Below are positions 24,384-33,691 of a DNA stretch of 64,000 nucleotides, piece after piece (within the stretch, counting starts at the first letter, position 1; every line of letters starts with the position of its first letter). This DNA comes from Bacillota bacterium (lineage in GTDB: Bacteria; Bacillota; Clostridia; Christensenellales; Aristaeellaceae), in NCBI GenBank assembly GCA_023425025.1, contig JAFADG010000041.1:1-64000 (forward strand), given 5' to 3'. The translations under genes and the position numbers were made by a program. Below the pieces are notes generated by a model. It had not been told where the DNA came from. It made no database searches and saw nothing but the letters and a program-made list of their open reading frames with translations.

Positions 24384-27332
24384 TTGTATCAACCGCCTTA
24401 TGCAGACGATCCCAAAAAGACAAAGCGGGCAGGCGTATACCCACCCGTTCAGCCCGATGACGCGCAAACCGCGCCTGGGCAGTATATGGATGAGCAGTAC
24501 GATGCCTATCCTGCGGAGGATGCGGGTTATTCCTATGAGGATCAGCAGGAATACTGGCAGGAAGGGGATTATGCGCCGGAGTACGCCCCCCAGCAGGATG
24601 CGAGTGAGGATTGGCAGGGCGACCTTCCGCCTGAGAAGACCTACCGCCATACCATCTTCAAGCCCAAGGTCCGCAAGCCCAGCTTCTTCCTGTCCATTTT
24701 GGTCAATGCCGTGCGCATCTTCATGCTGATCGCGGTTCTGGCCGGCTTGGCCGGGCTTGGCGCGGTGGTGGGCATTGCCAAAGCGTATGTGGAGACGGCG
24801 CCCAGCCTGAACCTGGCGCTTTTGGATGCCCAGGACCAAACTTCCTTTATTTACGATGCCGACGGCAACCTGATCACCGACTACAAAGGCACGGAAAACC
24901 GGGTTATGGTCTCCATCAACCAGATGCCGACCCACCTGCAAAACGCCTTTATCGCCGTGGAGGATGCCAGGTTTTTTACGCACAACGGCGTGGACATCAA
25001 GCGCATCGTCGGCGCGTTTGTCGCCAACCTGACCTCCGGCAGCAACCAGGGCGGCTCGACGATCACGCAGCAGCTGATCAAGAATACGGTGTTGAGCGAT
25101 GAGTTGAGCTACAAGCGCAAAATCCAGGAAGCGTATCTGGCCATGCAGCTGGAGGCGCGCTACAGCAAGCAGCAGATACTGGAAAGCTACCTGAACACCA
25201 TTTACCTTGGCGAAAACTATTACGGCGTGCAGGTGGCCGCCAAGGGCTATTTCGGCAAGGACTTAAGTGAGCTGACGCTTCGGGAATGCGCCATGCTGGC
25301 GGGCGTCAACAACAGTCCCTACTACTATAATCCACGCAGGAATTTCTTCGTGCGTTCCGCCGAGGGCGTCGATTATCCCGCCATCACCAACAACCGCACC
25401 AACTATGTGCTTCGGTGCATGTATGAAAACCAGTTCATCACCCATCAGCAGTATGTCGAGGCACTGAGTCCGGAAACGGCGGTAGTGCTGAAAACCTCTC
25501 CTTCCGACGGCGCGGGCATGTACAAATACGCCCATTATGTGGAATACGCCGTCCGGGATGTGGTGAACAAGTTTCTGGAGCTGGAGGGCCTGCCGGATAC
25601 CAGCGAAAACCGCTACGCCATGGAGAACAAGCTTCGCACCGGCGGCTATCACGTGAAGCTGGCCATCGATACGCAGATTCAGGAGATCGTGGAGGATACG
25701 CTGGAGACCTGGAAAAACTATCCCAGCCTGCGCAATCCCAGCGACAAAATCTACCGGGCGCGCAACGCCGACGGCACCTATTCCGAGATCATTCAGCCCC
25801 AGGCGGCGGCGGTGGTCATGGACTATCGGACCGGCGAACTGAAGGCCATCGTCGGCGGCCGCACAAGGCCCACCCAGCGCAAGACATTGAACCGCGCCAC
25901 CGACAATCAGATGCCGGTGGGTTCCGCCATCAAGCCGCTGGCGGTGTACGCGCCGGCCATCGAGGGCGGGGCTTCCCCTGCCAGCGTGGTGTACAACATG
26001 CCCCTGCCTATCGCCGGCTATAAAAATGAAAAGAACCAGGACGCCTGGCCGGAAAACTATGGCGGCGGTGGATACAAAGGGCCGCAAACCCTGCGCGCGG
26101 CCATGAAAAACAGCTATAACGTGTCCGCGGCCCAGACGCTGATGACCATGGTGGGCGTGGACCGGTCGGTGGACTATCTTTTGAAGATGGGCGTGAGCCG
26201 GGACCACATCAACGCGACGCCCTTTGGCGTGTCCTTGGGTTCCAGCGGCATTTCACCGCTGGAAATGACGGTGGCTTACGGCGTACTGGCCAATGGCGGC
26301 ATGTATCAGGAGCCGATTTCCTTCCTGGGCATTTCCGACAGCAACGGCAAGGTGATCTATGACAGCCACAAAAGCCAGGAGCGCCGGCAGGTGTTCAAGG
26401 CCTCCACGGCCTGGCTGACGGTGGATATGATGAAGGATGTCGTGACCGGCGGCACCGGCACGGGGGCCAAAATCAGCGGACAGACGGTGGCCGGAAAGAC
26501 GGGCACCAATTCCGACCAGAAGGGCATCGGCTTTGCCGGCATGACAGGCTGGTATGTCAGCTATGTGTGGATCGGCCACGACAATTACAAGGCGCTTTCC
26601 TCCAAGTCCACGGGCAGCAATTCGGCCGCGCCGCTGTGGAAGGCGTATATGTCCAAGATTCATACGGCCAAGAACCTGGCCAACCGCGATATACTGGAAG
26701 GCGATCCTTCCCAGTACGGCCTGGTCAAGGTTACTACCTGCTCGGTCAGCGGTCAGCTGGCCACCAGCGCCTGCAGGAACGATCAAATGGGCTACGGCAC
26801 GGTGACGGATTATTGGGCCGCGGGGACCAAGCCGCTGACGGAATGCCAGATGCACAAGGTCATGACCGTCTGCACAGAGAGCGGCAAGCTGGCCAACGAG
26901 TATTGCCCCAATGTCGTGAGGGCGAACAAGGGCGTCATCGTGATTCCCAAGGGGCACCCGCTGTACGCTTTCATTGGCACCAAGTACAATTCCACCCTGG
27001 AAAAGTATCTGGGGGAATTCTCCACGCTGCGCTATACCAACGACGCTAACGCCAACGCGGCCATCAACAGCGCCATTACCTGCAATATTCACGGTCCGGG
27101 CACCAATAACGACAACTATATTGTCGACAATACGCTCATACCCGATGCCAACCGGCTGCTGAACCAGGCGCAGGGTGTGCTGAACAACCTTGATCAGGGA
27201 ACGGATGCCTACAACAACCTGCAAAACGCCATTACCAACCTGCAGGGGGTCTTGAGCCAGGGCAGTCCTTCCACAGCCAGCCTGACGCAGGCGATGGGTT
27301 ATCTGACCCAGGCCATGGCGGCGGCGCAATAA
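24384..27332 (+). CDS. Class A penicillin-binding protein (transglycosylase/transpeptidase)
   Basis: 982 residues. Polymerises and crosslinks peptidoglycan. An unusual N-terminal cytoplasmic tail of about 90 residues is rich in Tyr, Asp, Glu and Gln, followed by a transmembrane helix (about 100-130). The GT51 domain shows AVEDARFFTHNGVD, GGSTITQQLIKN and YLNTIYLG. The transpeptidase motifs are SAIK (SxxK), SYN (SxN) and KTGT. The C-terminal part has two CxxSGxLAxxxC modules and a Gln/Asn-rich tail. The start is TTG 24384 (7 nt after TGGAGG, 24371-24376); the ATG 21 nt upstream has no such site. Confidence 0.95.
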   Translation: MYQPPYADDPKKTKRAGVYPPVQPDDAQTAPGQYMDEQYDAYPAEDAGYSYEDQQEYWQEGDYAPEYAPQQDASEDWQGDLPPEKTYRHTIFKPKVRKPSFFLSILVNAVRIFMLIAVLAGLAGLGAVVGIAKAYVETAPSLNLALLDAQDQTSFIYDADGNLITDYKGTENRVMVSINQMPTHLQNAFIAVEDARFFTHNGVDIKRIVGAFVANLTSGSNQGGSTITQQLIKNTVLSDELSYKRKIQEAYLAMQLEARYSKQQILESYLNTIYLGENYYGVQVAAKGYFGKDLSELTLRECAMLAGVNNSPYYYNPRRNFFVRSAEGVDYPAITNNRTNYVLRCMYENQFITHQQYVEALSPETAVVLKTSPSDGAGMYKYAHYVEYAVRDVVNKFLELEGLPDTSENRYAMENKLRTGGYHVKLAIDTQIQEIVEDTLETWKNYPSLRNPSDKIYRARNADGTYSEIIQPQAAAVVMDYRTGELKAIVGGRTRPTQRKTLNRATDNQMPVGSAIKPLAVYAPAIEGGASPASVVYNMPLPIAGYKNEKNQDAWPENYGGGGYKGPQTLRAAMKNSYNVSAAQTLMTMVGVDRSVDYLLKMGVSRDHINATPFGVSLGSSGISPLEMTVAYGVLANGGMYQEPISFLGISDSNGKVIYDSHKSQERRQVFKASTAWLTVDMMKDVVTGGTGTGAKISGQTVAGKTGTNSDQKGIGFAGMTGWYVSYVWIGHDNYKALSSKSTGSNSAAPLWKAYMSKIHTAKNLANRDILEGDPSQYGLVKVTTCSVSGQLATSACRNDQMGYGTVTDYWAAGTKPLTECQMHKVMTVCTESGKLANEYCPNVVRANKGVIVIPKGHPLYAFIGTKYNSTLEKYLGEFSTLRYTNDANANAAINSAITCNIHGPGTNNDNYIVDNTLIPDANRLLNQAQGVLNNLDQGTDAYNNLQNAITNLQGVLSQGSPSTASLTQAMGYLTQAMAAAQ

Positions 27333-27345
27333 ATCAAATTGAAAC

Positions 27346-27380
27346 AAAGCCGCTTCCATGCTTTGCGCGGAAGCGGCTTT
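27346..27380. terminator. Bidirectional terminator
   Basis: Perfect 12-bp arms AAAGCCGCTTCC/GGAAGCGGCTTT between the convergent PBP and spoVAE genes. Confidence 0.85.
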
Positions 27381-27399
27381 GCTTTGCTTTCAAAATAGC

Positions 27400-27759
27400 T
27401 TATCCCTTCGCCCTTGGCTTAAAGAGCATGGCTGCCAGCGCGCCAAAGAGCACCGCGGCGGTGATGCCGCCGGAAGTGGCGGTCAAGCCGCCTGTAAAGA
27501 CGCCCATCAGACCGATTTCCTGCACGGCGTGAATGACGCCCTGGCTCAGCGCGTGACCAAAGCCGGTCAGCGGCACCGTAGCCCCCGCGCCGGCAAATTC
27601 CACCAGATAGCCGTAGACGCCGACGGCGCTTAAGATTACGCCGGCAACGATATAGCCTACCAGAATCCGCGCCGGGGTGGCGTTGGTTTTCATGACCAGC
27701 AGCTCGCCGATGGCACACAGTATGCCGCCCACAAGAAAAGCCTTCAAATACATGAGCAT
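27400..27759 (-). CDS. spoVAE: Stage V sporulation protein AE
   Basis: 119 residues with four hydrophobic segments. Membrane part of the SpoVA channel that loads dipicolinic acid into the forespore and releases it on germination. FAGAGATVPLTGFGHALSQGV and ATSGGITAAVLFGALAAMLFKP are characteristic. ATG 27759 follows AAGGAGG; the frame extends upstream into spoVAD and that part is not used. Third gene of the spoVAC-D-E operon. Confidence 0.92.
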   Translation of the reverse strand: MLMYLKAFLVGGILCAIGELLVMKTNATPARILVGYIVAGVILSAVGVYGYLVEFAGAGATVPLTGFGHALSQGVIHAVQEIGLMGVFTGGLTATSGGITAAVLFGALAAMLFKPRAKG

Positions 27760-27772
27760 ACGTTCTTCCTCC

Positions 27773-28798
27773 TTATGCCCGGGCCGATTCGAGGACGACG
27801 GCATGGGCTACGCCGGGTATGCTTTCGCCCTGCTGGTTGCTGGTGGGGCTTAGCAGCGCGCCTGTGGCCATGAACAAAATCCGCTTGAATTCCCCGGAGG
27901 CCAGCTTGTTCAAAAGCAGCGTGTTGAGCACGCTGGCCGCGCAGCCGCAGCCGCTGCCGCCGGCGTGCACATCCTGGTTCGCGTCATACACCTGCAGGCC
28001 GCAGTCCATGTAGCGGTCAAAATCGAGGGGGAGGCCCTTCTTGTCCATCAGCTCCAGCAGCGCGTCATGGCCCACGCGGCCCAGGTCGCCGGTGACTACC
28101 CGGTCATAGTCCGCGGCGCTGCGGCCCGTGTCCTGAAAATGGGCGGCAAGGGTGGCGGCCGCGGCCGGCGCCATGGCGGCGCCCATGTTGTTGGCATCGG
28201 TGATGCCCATATCCACCAGCCGGCCGATGGTCACATGGGTCACATGGGCGATGGGCTTGAGCGCTGGATCGCCGGAAACAAGCGTAACCCCCGCGCCGGT
28301 GACGGTCCATTGGGCGGTGGGGCAGCGCTGGCTGCCGTATTCCAGGGGGAAGCGGTACTGCCTTTCCGCCGTACAAAAATGGCTGCTGGCGCCGCAGAGG
28401 ACCGATGTGGCAAAGCCGCCGTCCACCAGCATGGAACCTAAGGCAAGGCTTTCGGACATGGTGGAGCACGCGCCGTACAGGCCCAGGAAGGGGATGCCCA
28501 ATTCCCTGGCCGCCATGGAGGAGGCCATGATCTGATTTAGAAGATCTCCGCCCAGCAGATAGTGGATATTCTTTTCTACCACCCCGGCCTTTTGAAGGCA
28601 GGCCGTCACCGCCGAATAGAAAAAGTGACTCTCCGCCTTTTCCCAGCTTTCCTCGCCGTAGGTGTCGTCGTCAATGATCTGGTCAAACAAGCTGCCCAGA
28701 GGCCCTTCGCCTTCCTTTTTGCCCGCAAATGCCGCGCCGGCAATGATGCCGGGCCGGGAAGGAAGCTGTACGGTTTGCGCGCCGATGCGTTTTTGCAT
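27773..28798 (-). CDS. spoVAD: Stage V sporulation protein AD
   Basis: 341 residues, normal length. Thiolase-like, dipicolinate-binding soluble subunit of SpoVA. GLYGACSTMSESLALGSMLVDGG, AERQYRFPLEYGSQRCPTAQWTVTGAG and HAGGSGCGCAASVLN are conserved. It lies 13 nt after spoVAC and 13 nt before spoVAE. It is presumed to be expressed with the operon in the forespore. Confidence 0.95.
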   Translation of the reverse strand: MQKRIGAQTVQLPSRPGIIAGAAFAGKKEGEGPLGSLFDQIIDDDTYGEESWEKAESHFFYSAVTACLQKAGVVEKNIHYLLGGDLLNQIMASSMAARELGIPFLGLYGACSTMSESLALGSMLVDGGFATSVLCGASSHFCTAERQYRFPLEYGSQRCPTAQWTVTGAGVTLVSGDPALKPIAHVTHVTIGRLVDMGITDANNMGAAMAPAAAATLAAHFQDTGRSAADYDRVVTGDLGRVGHDALLELMDKKGLPLDFDRYMDCGLQVYDANQDVHAGGSGCGCAASVLNTLLLNKLASGEFKRILFMATGALLSPTSNQQGESIPGVAHAVVLESARA

Positions 28799-28810
28799 GC
28801 TTTCGCTCCT

Positions 28811-29287
28811 TTACCACATGAAAATGGCGTACAGTATGCCTACGATGACCGAAGCGCTGATACCGTATACCAATACCGGCCCCGCGATCGTAAACAGCTT
28901 TGCGCCAAGCCCCAGCACCATGCCCTCCCGGCGGAATTCCATGGCGGGGGAGACCATGGCGTTGGCAAAGCCGGTGATGGGCACCAGCGTGCCGGCGCCG
29001 CCGAATTTGGCGATCTTGTCAAACAGGCCGATGCCGGTAAACAGCGCGGTGAGAAAGACCAGTACGATGCTGGCAAAGGTGCTGGCGGTAGAAGCCTTCA
29101 TATCCAAATAAGCGGTCCCGATGTCGACAAGTGCCTGCCCCAGCGTGCAGATCAGGCCACCCACCAAAAAGGCGCGAAGCATGCCCTGGCCCAATTGCGA
29201 TTTGGGGGAAAGTCGGGAGATGAGATCCCGGTACGCGTCCTGCTTTTGTTTTTGCCGAAGGGGGATTGGCTTTTGCTTGTCAAACAT
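28811..29287 (-). CDS. spoVAC: Stage V sporulation protein AC
   Basis: 158 residues with four to five transmembrane segments. Mechanosensitive-type membrane subunit of the SpoVA dipicolinate channel. KSQLGQGMLRAFLVGGLICTLG, FDKIAKFGGAGTLVPITGFANAMVSPAMEFRREG are conserved. ATG 29287 follows AAAGGAG and overlaps the stop of a small frame upstream. Confidence 0.94.
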   Translation of the reverse strand: MFDKQKPIPLRQKQKQDAYRDLISRLSPKSQLGQGMLRAFLVGGLICTLGQALVDIGTAYLDMKASTASTFASIVLVFLTALFTGIGLFDKIAKFGGAGTLVPITGFANAMVSPAMEFRREGMVLGLGAKLFTIAGPVLVYGISASVIVGILYAIFMW

Positions 29288-29426
29288 TGGTTTTCTCCTT
29301 TGAGGATGCTGTTTTGGGCCGGGCGCTCAGGGTCTGGGACAGGGGCCGCACGCGTATCTCCCTGTCGCCTGCCCGGGGTACGACCTCCAGCGCGTAAGGG
29401 ACGAGCGTGTTCCGCGTTTTTTCCAT
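29280..29426 (-). CDS. Small hypothetical protein at the head of the spoVA operon
   Basis: 48 residues beginning MEKTRNTLVPYALEVVPRAG and ending KEKTNV. Not recognised. It is basic (many Arg and Lys), with no transmembrane segment or signal peptide. Its TGA overlaps the spoVAC start by 8 nt, indicating translational coupling. An AGGTG sequence 8 nt before ATG 29426 could be a ribosome site. It lies between a sigma-G-like promoter and spoVAC. It could be a leader peptide, a spore-specific small protein, or a chance frame. Confidence 0.4.
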   Translation of the reverse strand: MEKTRNTLVPYALEVVPRAGDREIRVRPLSQTLSARPKTASSKEKTNV

Positions 29427-29480
29427 GAAAAAAGCACCTGCTTTCAGCGGCGTAAAATGCCGACATATGACCGCAGGCTT

Positions 29481-29510
29481 TAGTATGCGCTTTGCTGCAT
29501 TTGCTCATGT
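29481..29510 (-). promoter_or_regulatory. Sigma-G-like promoter of the spoVA operon
   Basis: Minus strand ACATG (29510-29506), 18 nt, CATACTA (29487-29481), against the forespore consensus G[AC]AT[AG]-N18-CATNNTA. One mismatch in the -35, none in the -10. spoVA is a sigma-G regulon member in Bacillus. Confidence 0.55.
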
Positions 29511-29549
29511 AATGGCAGCGATTTTCATACCGGAAAAAATGAAAAAAGA

Positions 29550-29600
29550 ACCATGGACCGGCGCCAAACGGCATAAGCCGGCCGGCGCGATTCCATGGTC
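29550..29600 (-). terminator. Terminator of the MarR-ABC exporter operon
   Basis: Arms containing TCCATGG and GCGCCGG/CCGGCGC flank a 16-20 nt centre; on the minus strand it is followed by TTCTTTTTTC. Confidence 0.65.
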
Positions 29601-29631
29601 CCATTTGTGTATTGCTATGTTTTGCGCTGTT

Positions 29632-31488
29632 TTACGCCGACATCGCCTGCTGGAATTGGGCGTTGTACAGCTGCGCGTAGAAACCGTTTTGCTCCAGCAG
29701 CTCTTCATGGTTGCCCTGCTCCACGATATCCCCGTCACGCATGACCAGGATCAGGTCGGCGTCGCGGATGGTGGACAGGCGGTGGGCGATGACAAAGCTG
29801 GTGCGGCCGCGCATCAGGTTATCCATGGCCTTTTGTATGCGCAGCTCCGTGCGGGTATCCACGGAGCTTGTTGCTTCGTCCAGAATCAGTATCTGCGGGT
29901 CGGCCAGGATGGCCCTGGCGATGGTCAGCAACTGCTTCTGGCCCTGGGAAATATTATTGGCTTCCTCGTTGATGACCATATCATAGCCGCCGGACAGCGT
30001 TTGGATAAAATGGTGGGCATGGGCCGAACGGGCGGCAGCTTCCACCTCTTCGGGCGTTGCGTCCAGGCGGCCATAGCGGATGTTGTCCAGCACGCTGCCG
30101 TTGAAAAGCCAGGTATCCTGCAGCACCATGCCGAACATGCTGCGCAGCTCGCTGCGGTCAAAGCTGCGGATATCGTGGCCGTCAATCAAGATTCTGCCGC
30201 CCAGCACATCATAGAACCGCATCAGCAGCTTGACCATGGTGGTTTTGCCGGCGCCGGTGGGGCCGACGATGGCCACCTTCTGGCCGGGCTTGATGACTGC
30301 GCTGAAATCGTGGATGATGGTCTTGTCGGCCTGATAGCCAAACTGCACGTGGTCGAAGGTCACTTGGCCGGAAAGGTTTGCAATGGAAGCGGGGTTTTGG
30401 ACAGTTTGAGCTTCTTCCGGCAGCTCCAGGAACTCGAACACGCGCTCGGCCGCCGCCGCGGTGGACTGCAGCATGGTAGTTACCTGCGCGATTTGGGACA
30501 GCGGCTGGTTGAACATGCGCACATACTGGATAAACGACTGAATGTCGCCGACGGTGATGACGCCGCGCACAGCCAGCGTTCCGCCCAGGATAGCGACCAT
30601 GACGTAACCCAGGTTGCCGATAAAGACCATGATGGGCATCATCAGGCCGGACAGGAATTGGGACTTCCAGGCGGAGGTATACAGCTCCTGATTGTTTTTG
30701 TCAAACGCCTCCAGGGCCCGCTGTTCGCTGTTGAAGGCTTTCACGATCAGCTGGCCGGAGTAGATTTCCTCCACCTGGCCGTTGACGTGGCCCAGGTATT
30801 GCTGCTGCCGGATGAAGTGCTTTTGAGACTTTTTCACCACGAACTGCATCAAAAACGCGGACAGGGGGACGATCAAAAGCGCCGCCAGCGTCATTTGCCA
30901 GGAGATGGAGAACATCATGATGAGCACGCCGATGGCAATTGTAATGGAAGAAATCACTTGGGAGAGGCTTTGGTTCAGGCTCTGGGTCAGTGTATCCACA
31001 TCGTTGGTGATACGGGACAGGATTTCGCCGTGGGTCACGCCGTCAAAATGGCTCATGGGAAGCCGGTGGATCTTGGAGGACAGTTCCTTGCGGAACTGAT
31101 AGCTCAGTTTCTGGGAAACGCCGGCCATCACATAGCCCTGCAGGATGCCGAACACGGAGCTTAGCAGGTACAGCGCCAGAAGGAATAAAAGCCCTGACGC
31201 GATATCTGCAAAATTGATCCCTTCGCCGCCTTGAAAGCGCCCGACAAGGCCGCTGAATATATTATCCACGATATGGCCCATCTGCTTGGGGCCGATGATG
31301 GAGAAAACGGCGCTGACGATGGCCAGCAGGATGACCAGGATGGTCGCAATGCGATATTTGGCCAGGCGGCCGATCAGCTTGCCCATGGTTCCCTTGAAAT
31401 TCTTGGGTTTTTCCCCGCCCATCATGGGGCCGCCCATGGGGCCGCCCATCGGGCCTCTGGGGCCGCGGCCGCGATTATTGTTCTGCAT
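29632..31488 (-). CDS. Heterodimeric multidrug-type ABC exporter, subunit 2
   Basis: 618 residues. A Gly/Pro/Met-rich N-terminus (GGPMGGPMMGG), six transmembrane helices (about 45-330), then the nucleotide-binding domain. Walker A GPTGAGKTT, atypical signature ISQGQKQ, Walker B ILILDEATSSVD with the catalytic Glu. It overlaps the preceding subunit gene by 14 nt. The pair fits the BmrCD/TM287-288 type, with one catalytic and one degenerate ATP site; the atypical signature belongs to the degenerate composite site. Substrate unknown, but co-transcription with MarR suggests toxic compound efflux. Confidence 0.93.
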   Translation of the reverse strand: MQNNNRGRGPRGPMGGPMGGPMMGGEKPKNFKGTMGKLIGRLAKYRIATILVILLAIVSAVFSIIGPKQMGHIVDNIFSGLVGRFQGGEGINFADIASGLLFLLALYLLSSVFGILQGYVMAGVSQKLSYQFRKELSSKIHRLPMSHFDGVTHGEILSRITNDVDTLTQSLNQSLSQVISSITIAIGVLIMMFSISWQMTLAALLIVPLSAFLMQFVVKKSQKHFIRQQQYLGHVNGQVEEIYSGQLIVKAFNSEQRALEAFDKNNQELYTSAWKSQFLSGLMMPIMVFIGNLGYVMVAILGGTLAVRGVITVGDIQSFIQYVRMFNQPLSQIAQVTTMLQSTAAAAERVFEFLELPEEAQTVQNPASIANLSGQVTFDHVQFGYQADKTIIHDFSAVIKPGQKVAIVGPTGAGKTTMVKLLMRFYDVLGGRILIDGHDIRSFDRSELRSMFGMVLQDTWLFNGSVLDNIRYGRLDATPEEVEAAARSAHAHHFIQTLSGGYDMVINEEANNISQGQKQLLTIARAILADPQILILDEATSSVDTRTELRIQKAMDNLMRGRTSFVIAHRLSTIRDADLILVMRDGDIVEQGNHEELLEQNGFYAQLYNAQFQQAMSA

Positions 31489-33691
31489 GTGCCAATTCCT
31501 CCTTTGACAGCTGGCTCATGGCAATCTGCCTGTAGACTTCGCAGGTATCCATCAATTGGCTGTGGTTGCCGATGCCCACAACCTCGCCCTCGTCCAGTAC
31601 GATGATCTGGTCGGCATGCAGAACCGTGCTGATGCGCTGCGCCACGATGATCACGGTGCTGTTTGCCGTTTCCTGCTTCAGCGCTGTGCGCAGCGCCACG
31701 TCCGTTTTGTAGTCCAGCGCGGAAAAGCTGTCGTCAAAAATGAAGATTTCAGGCTTTTTATAGACCGCCCGGGCAATGGACAGACGCTGCTTCTGACCGC
31801 CGGAAACGTTGGTGCCGCCTTGGGCAATAGGGTCTTGATAGCCTTCCGGTTTTTCCGCGATGAAGCCTGCGGACTGGGCGATTTCCGCGGCCTTTTCAAT
31901 ATCCGCCTGCTCTGCGTCGTCTATGCCAAAGGCGATATTGGAAGCGATGGTGCCGGAAAACAGCACGCCCTTTTGCGGCACGTAGCCGATGCGCTCCCGT
32001 AAATCGTGCTGGGTCACCTGGCGGATATCCTGCCCATCCACCAAAATACGGCCGCAGGTCACGTCAAAGAACCTGGGAATCAATTGCACCAGCGTGGATT
32101 TGCCGGAGCCGGTGCCGCCCAGGATAGCGGTGGTTTTGCCGGGCTGTGCGGTGAAGTTGATACCGCTGAGCATATCCTCCTTGGCGTCGGGGTAGCGGAA
32201 GGATACGTTTTCAAACTGCACGACGCCTTTTTTGTTTGCGTCAAACGCCGCAGGCGCCTGGGGATCGTTGATGGAGGGCGTGGTGGAGATGACTTCGTCA
32301 ATGCGCTTGGCGGATACGGAAGCCCGGGGCAGCATGATGGACATGAAGGAAATCATCAGGAAAGACATGATGATCTGCATGGCATATTGAATGAAAGCCA
32401 TCATATCGCCAACCTGCATGCTGCCGCCTTCGATGCTGTGGGCGCCCACCCACAAAACCAGCAGCGTCACAGCATTCATGATCAGCATCATCAGCGGCAT
32501 CATGCCGGACATGACCCTGGTCACGAACAGATGCGTTTTGGTCAAAGTGACGTTTGCATCGTCAAACCGTTCCTCTTCCTTTTTCTGCGTGCCGAAGGCG
32601 CGTATGACGGGCAGGCCGGTCAGGATTTCCCGGGAAACGCGGTTCAATTGGTCAATGTAGGGCTGCAGCTTTTTAAACTTGGGCATGGAGGTAAAATACA
32701 TGGTGCCGACCAGGGTCAAAAGCAGGCCCACCGCCAGGGCGATGATCCAGGTCATGGACACGTTGGTGCGCAGCACCTGCAAGATGCCGCCCACGCCCAT
32801 GATCGGCGCGAAAATCACCATGCGCAGCAGGAAGACCATGACCGTCTGCACCTGCTGGATGTCATTGGTGGAACGGGTGATGAGGGAGGCGGTGGAGAAG
32901 CTGTCCATTTCCTTTTGGGAAAAGGAGACCACCTTCGAAAAGACAAGGCTGCGCAGGTCGCGGCCCAGGACCGCCGACACCCGGGAACCAAGATATCCGA
33001 CGCCTACGGACGCCGCCATGGCCGCCAGGGCCACGCCCAGCATTTTCAGGCCGGCCAGCAGGATGTAATTGGTCTGCATGGATTCGGCGCTTAAACCCAC
33101 CGCCTTGTATTCCGCCTGTACAAAATAGACGGACAGTTGGGACAGCATGGTATCGGGGACGGCGGACATCTGCTGGTAAATGCCCTTGAGCACTTCATCC
33201 CGCAAAAGGTCCGGAAGTATGGTGATGGAGGCTGCCAGCGGCGGCGCTTTGGGCAGCATGCCGCCGATGCTGGAGGAGGAAAGCGCTTCCGGTATATTGC
33301 CATCCACCACCATGCGGATCAGGTAGGCCTGGGAAAAGGTTTTGTCCAGGGCAGCGCGGGTATCCACGTTCACCTTTTTGATTTCATACAATGCTTCCGT
33401 GTCCTGCAGCGGATATTTTCCGCCGGCGGCCGCATCCAGCTTTTCATAATTGGGCAGGACAAGATCGTTGTAATCGGTGCTCAGCATGAATTTGGACAGA
33501 GCGTCCAATTCCGACGCGCGGATCACGCTGGGCGAGCCGTTTTCTATGCCCTGCTGCTGGATGCCGATATTGACGATCTTGGCTGTATAACCCGGCAGCG
33601 CCAGCTCGCATATAGCCTGCGCCGCCAGCATCGCAACGATGAGCACAAGGACCGGCCAGGATTTTTTCAGATACTTAAGCATGCGGGTCAA
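31475..33691 (-). CDS. Heterodimeric multidrug-type ABC exporter, subunit 1 (degenerate ATP site)
   Basis: 738 residues, longer than usual because about 170 residues are inserted between the first and second transmembrane helices (about 40-210, polar, probably extracellular). Walker A GGTGSGKST, canonical signature VSGGQKQR, Walker B IFIFDDSFSALD with Asp replacing the catalytic Glu. TTG 33691 overlaps the marR stop as TTGA, with AAGGAG upstream; ATG 33682 is an alternative. Pairs with the following gene. Confidence 0.93.
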   Translation of the reverse strand: MTRMLKYLKKSWPVLVLIVAMLAAQAICELALPGYTAKIVNIGIQQQGIENGSPSVIRASELDALSKFMLSTDYNDLVLPNYEKLDAAAGGKYPLQDTEALYEIKKVNVDTRAALDKTFSQAYLIRMVVDGNIPEALSSSSIGGMLPKAPPLAASITILPDLLRDEVLKGIYQQMSAVPDTMLSQLSVYFVQAEYKAVGLSAESMQTNYILLAGLKMLGVALAAMAASVGVGYLGSRVSAVLGRDLRSLVFSKVVSFSQKEMDSFSTASLITRSTNDIQQVQTVMVFLLRMVIFAPIMGVGGILQVLRTNVSMTWIIALAVGLLLTLVGTMYFTSMPKFKKLQPYIDQLNRVSREILTGLPVIRAFGTQKKEEERFDDANVTLTKTHLFVTRVMSGMMPLMMLIMNAVTLLVLWVGAHSIEGGSMQVGDMMAFIQYAMQIIMSFLMISFMSIMLPRASVSAKRIDEVISTTPSINDPQAPAAFDANKKGVVQFENVSFRYPDAKEDMLSGINFTAQPGKTTAILGGTGSGKSTLVQLIPRFFDVTCGRILVDGQDIRQVTQHDLRERIGYVPQKGVLFSGTIASNIAFGIDDAEQADIEKAAEIAQSAGFIAEKPEGYQDPIAQGGTNVSGGQKQRLSIARAVYKKPEIFIFDDSFSALDYKTDVALRTALKQETANSTVIIVAQRISTVLHADQIIVLDEGEVVGIGNHSQLMDTCEVYRQIAMSQLSKEELAHAEQ

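Noticed and set aside
29632..33691. Loss of function in one ABC exporter subunit because of Walker B Asp
   Set aside because: A degenerate site is normal in heterodimeric exporters of this type and is matched by the partner's altered signature.
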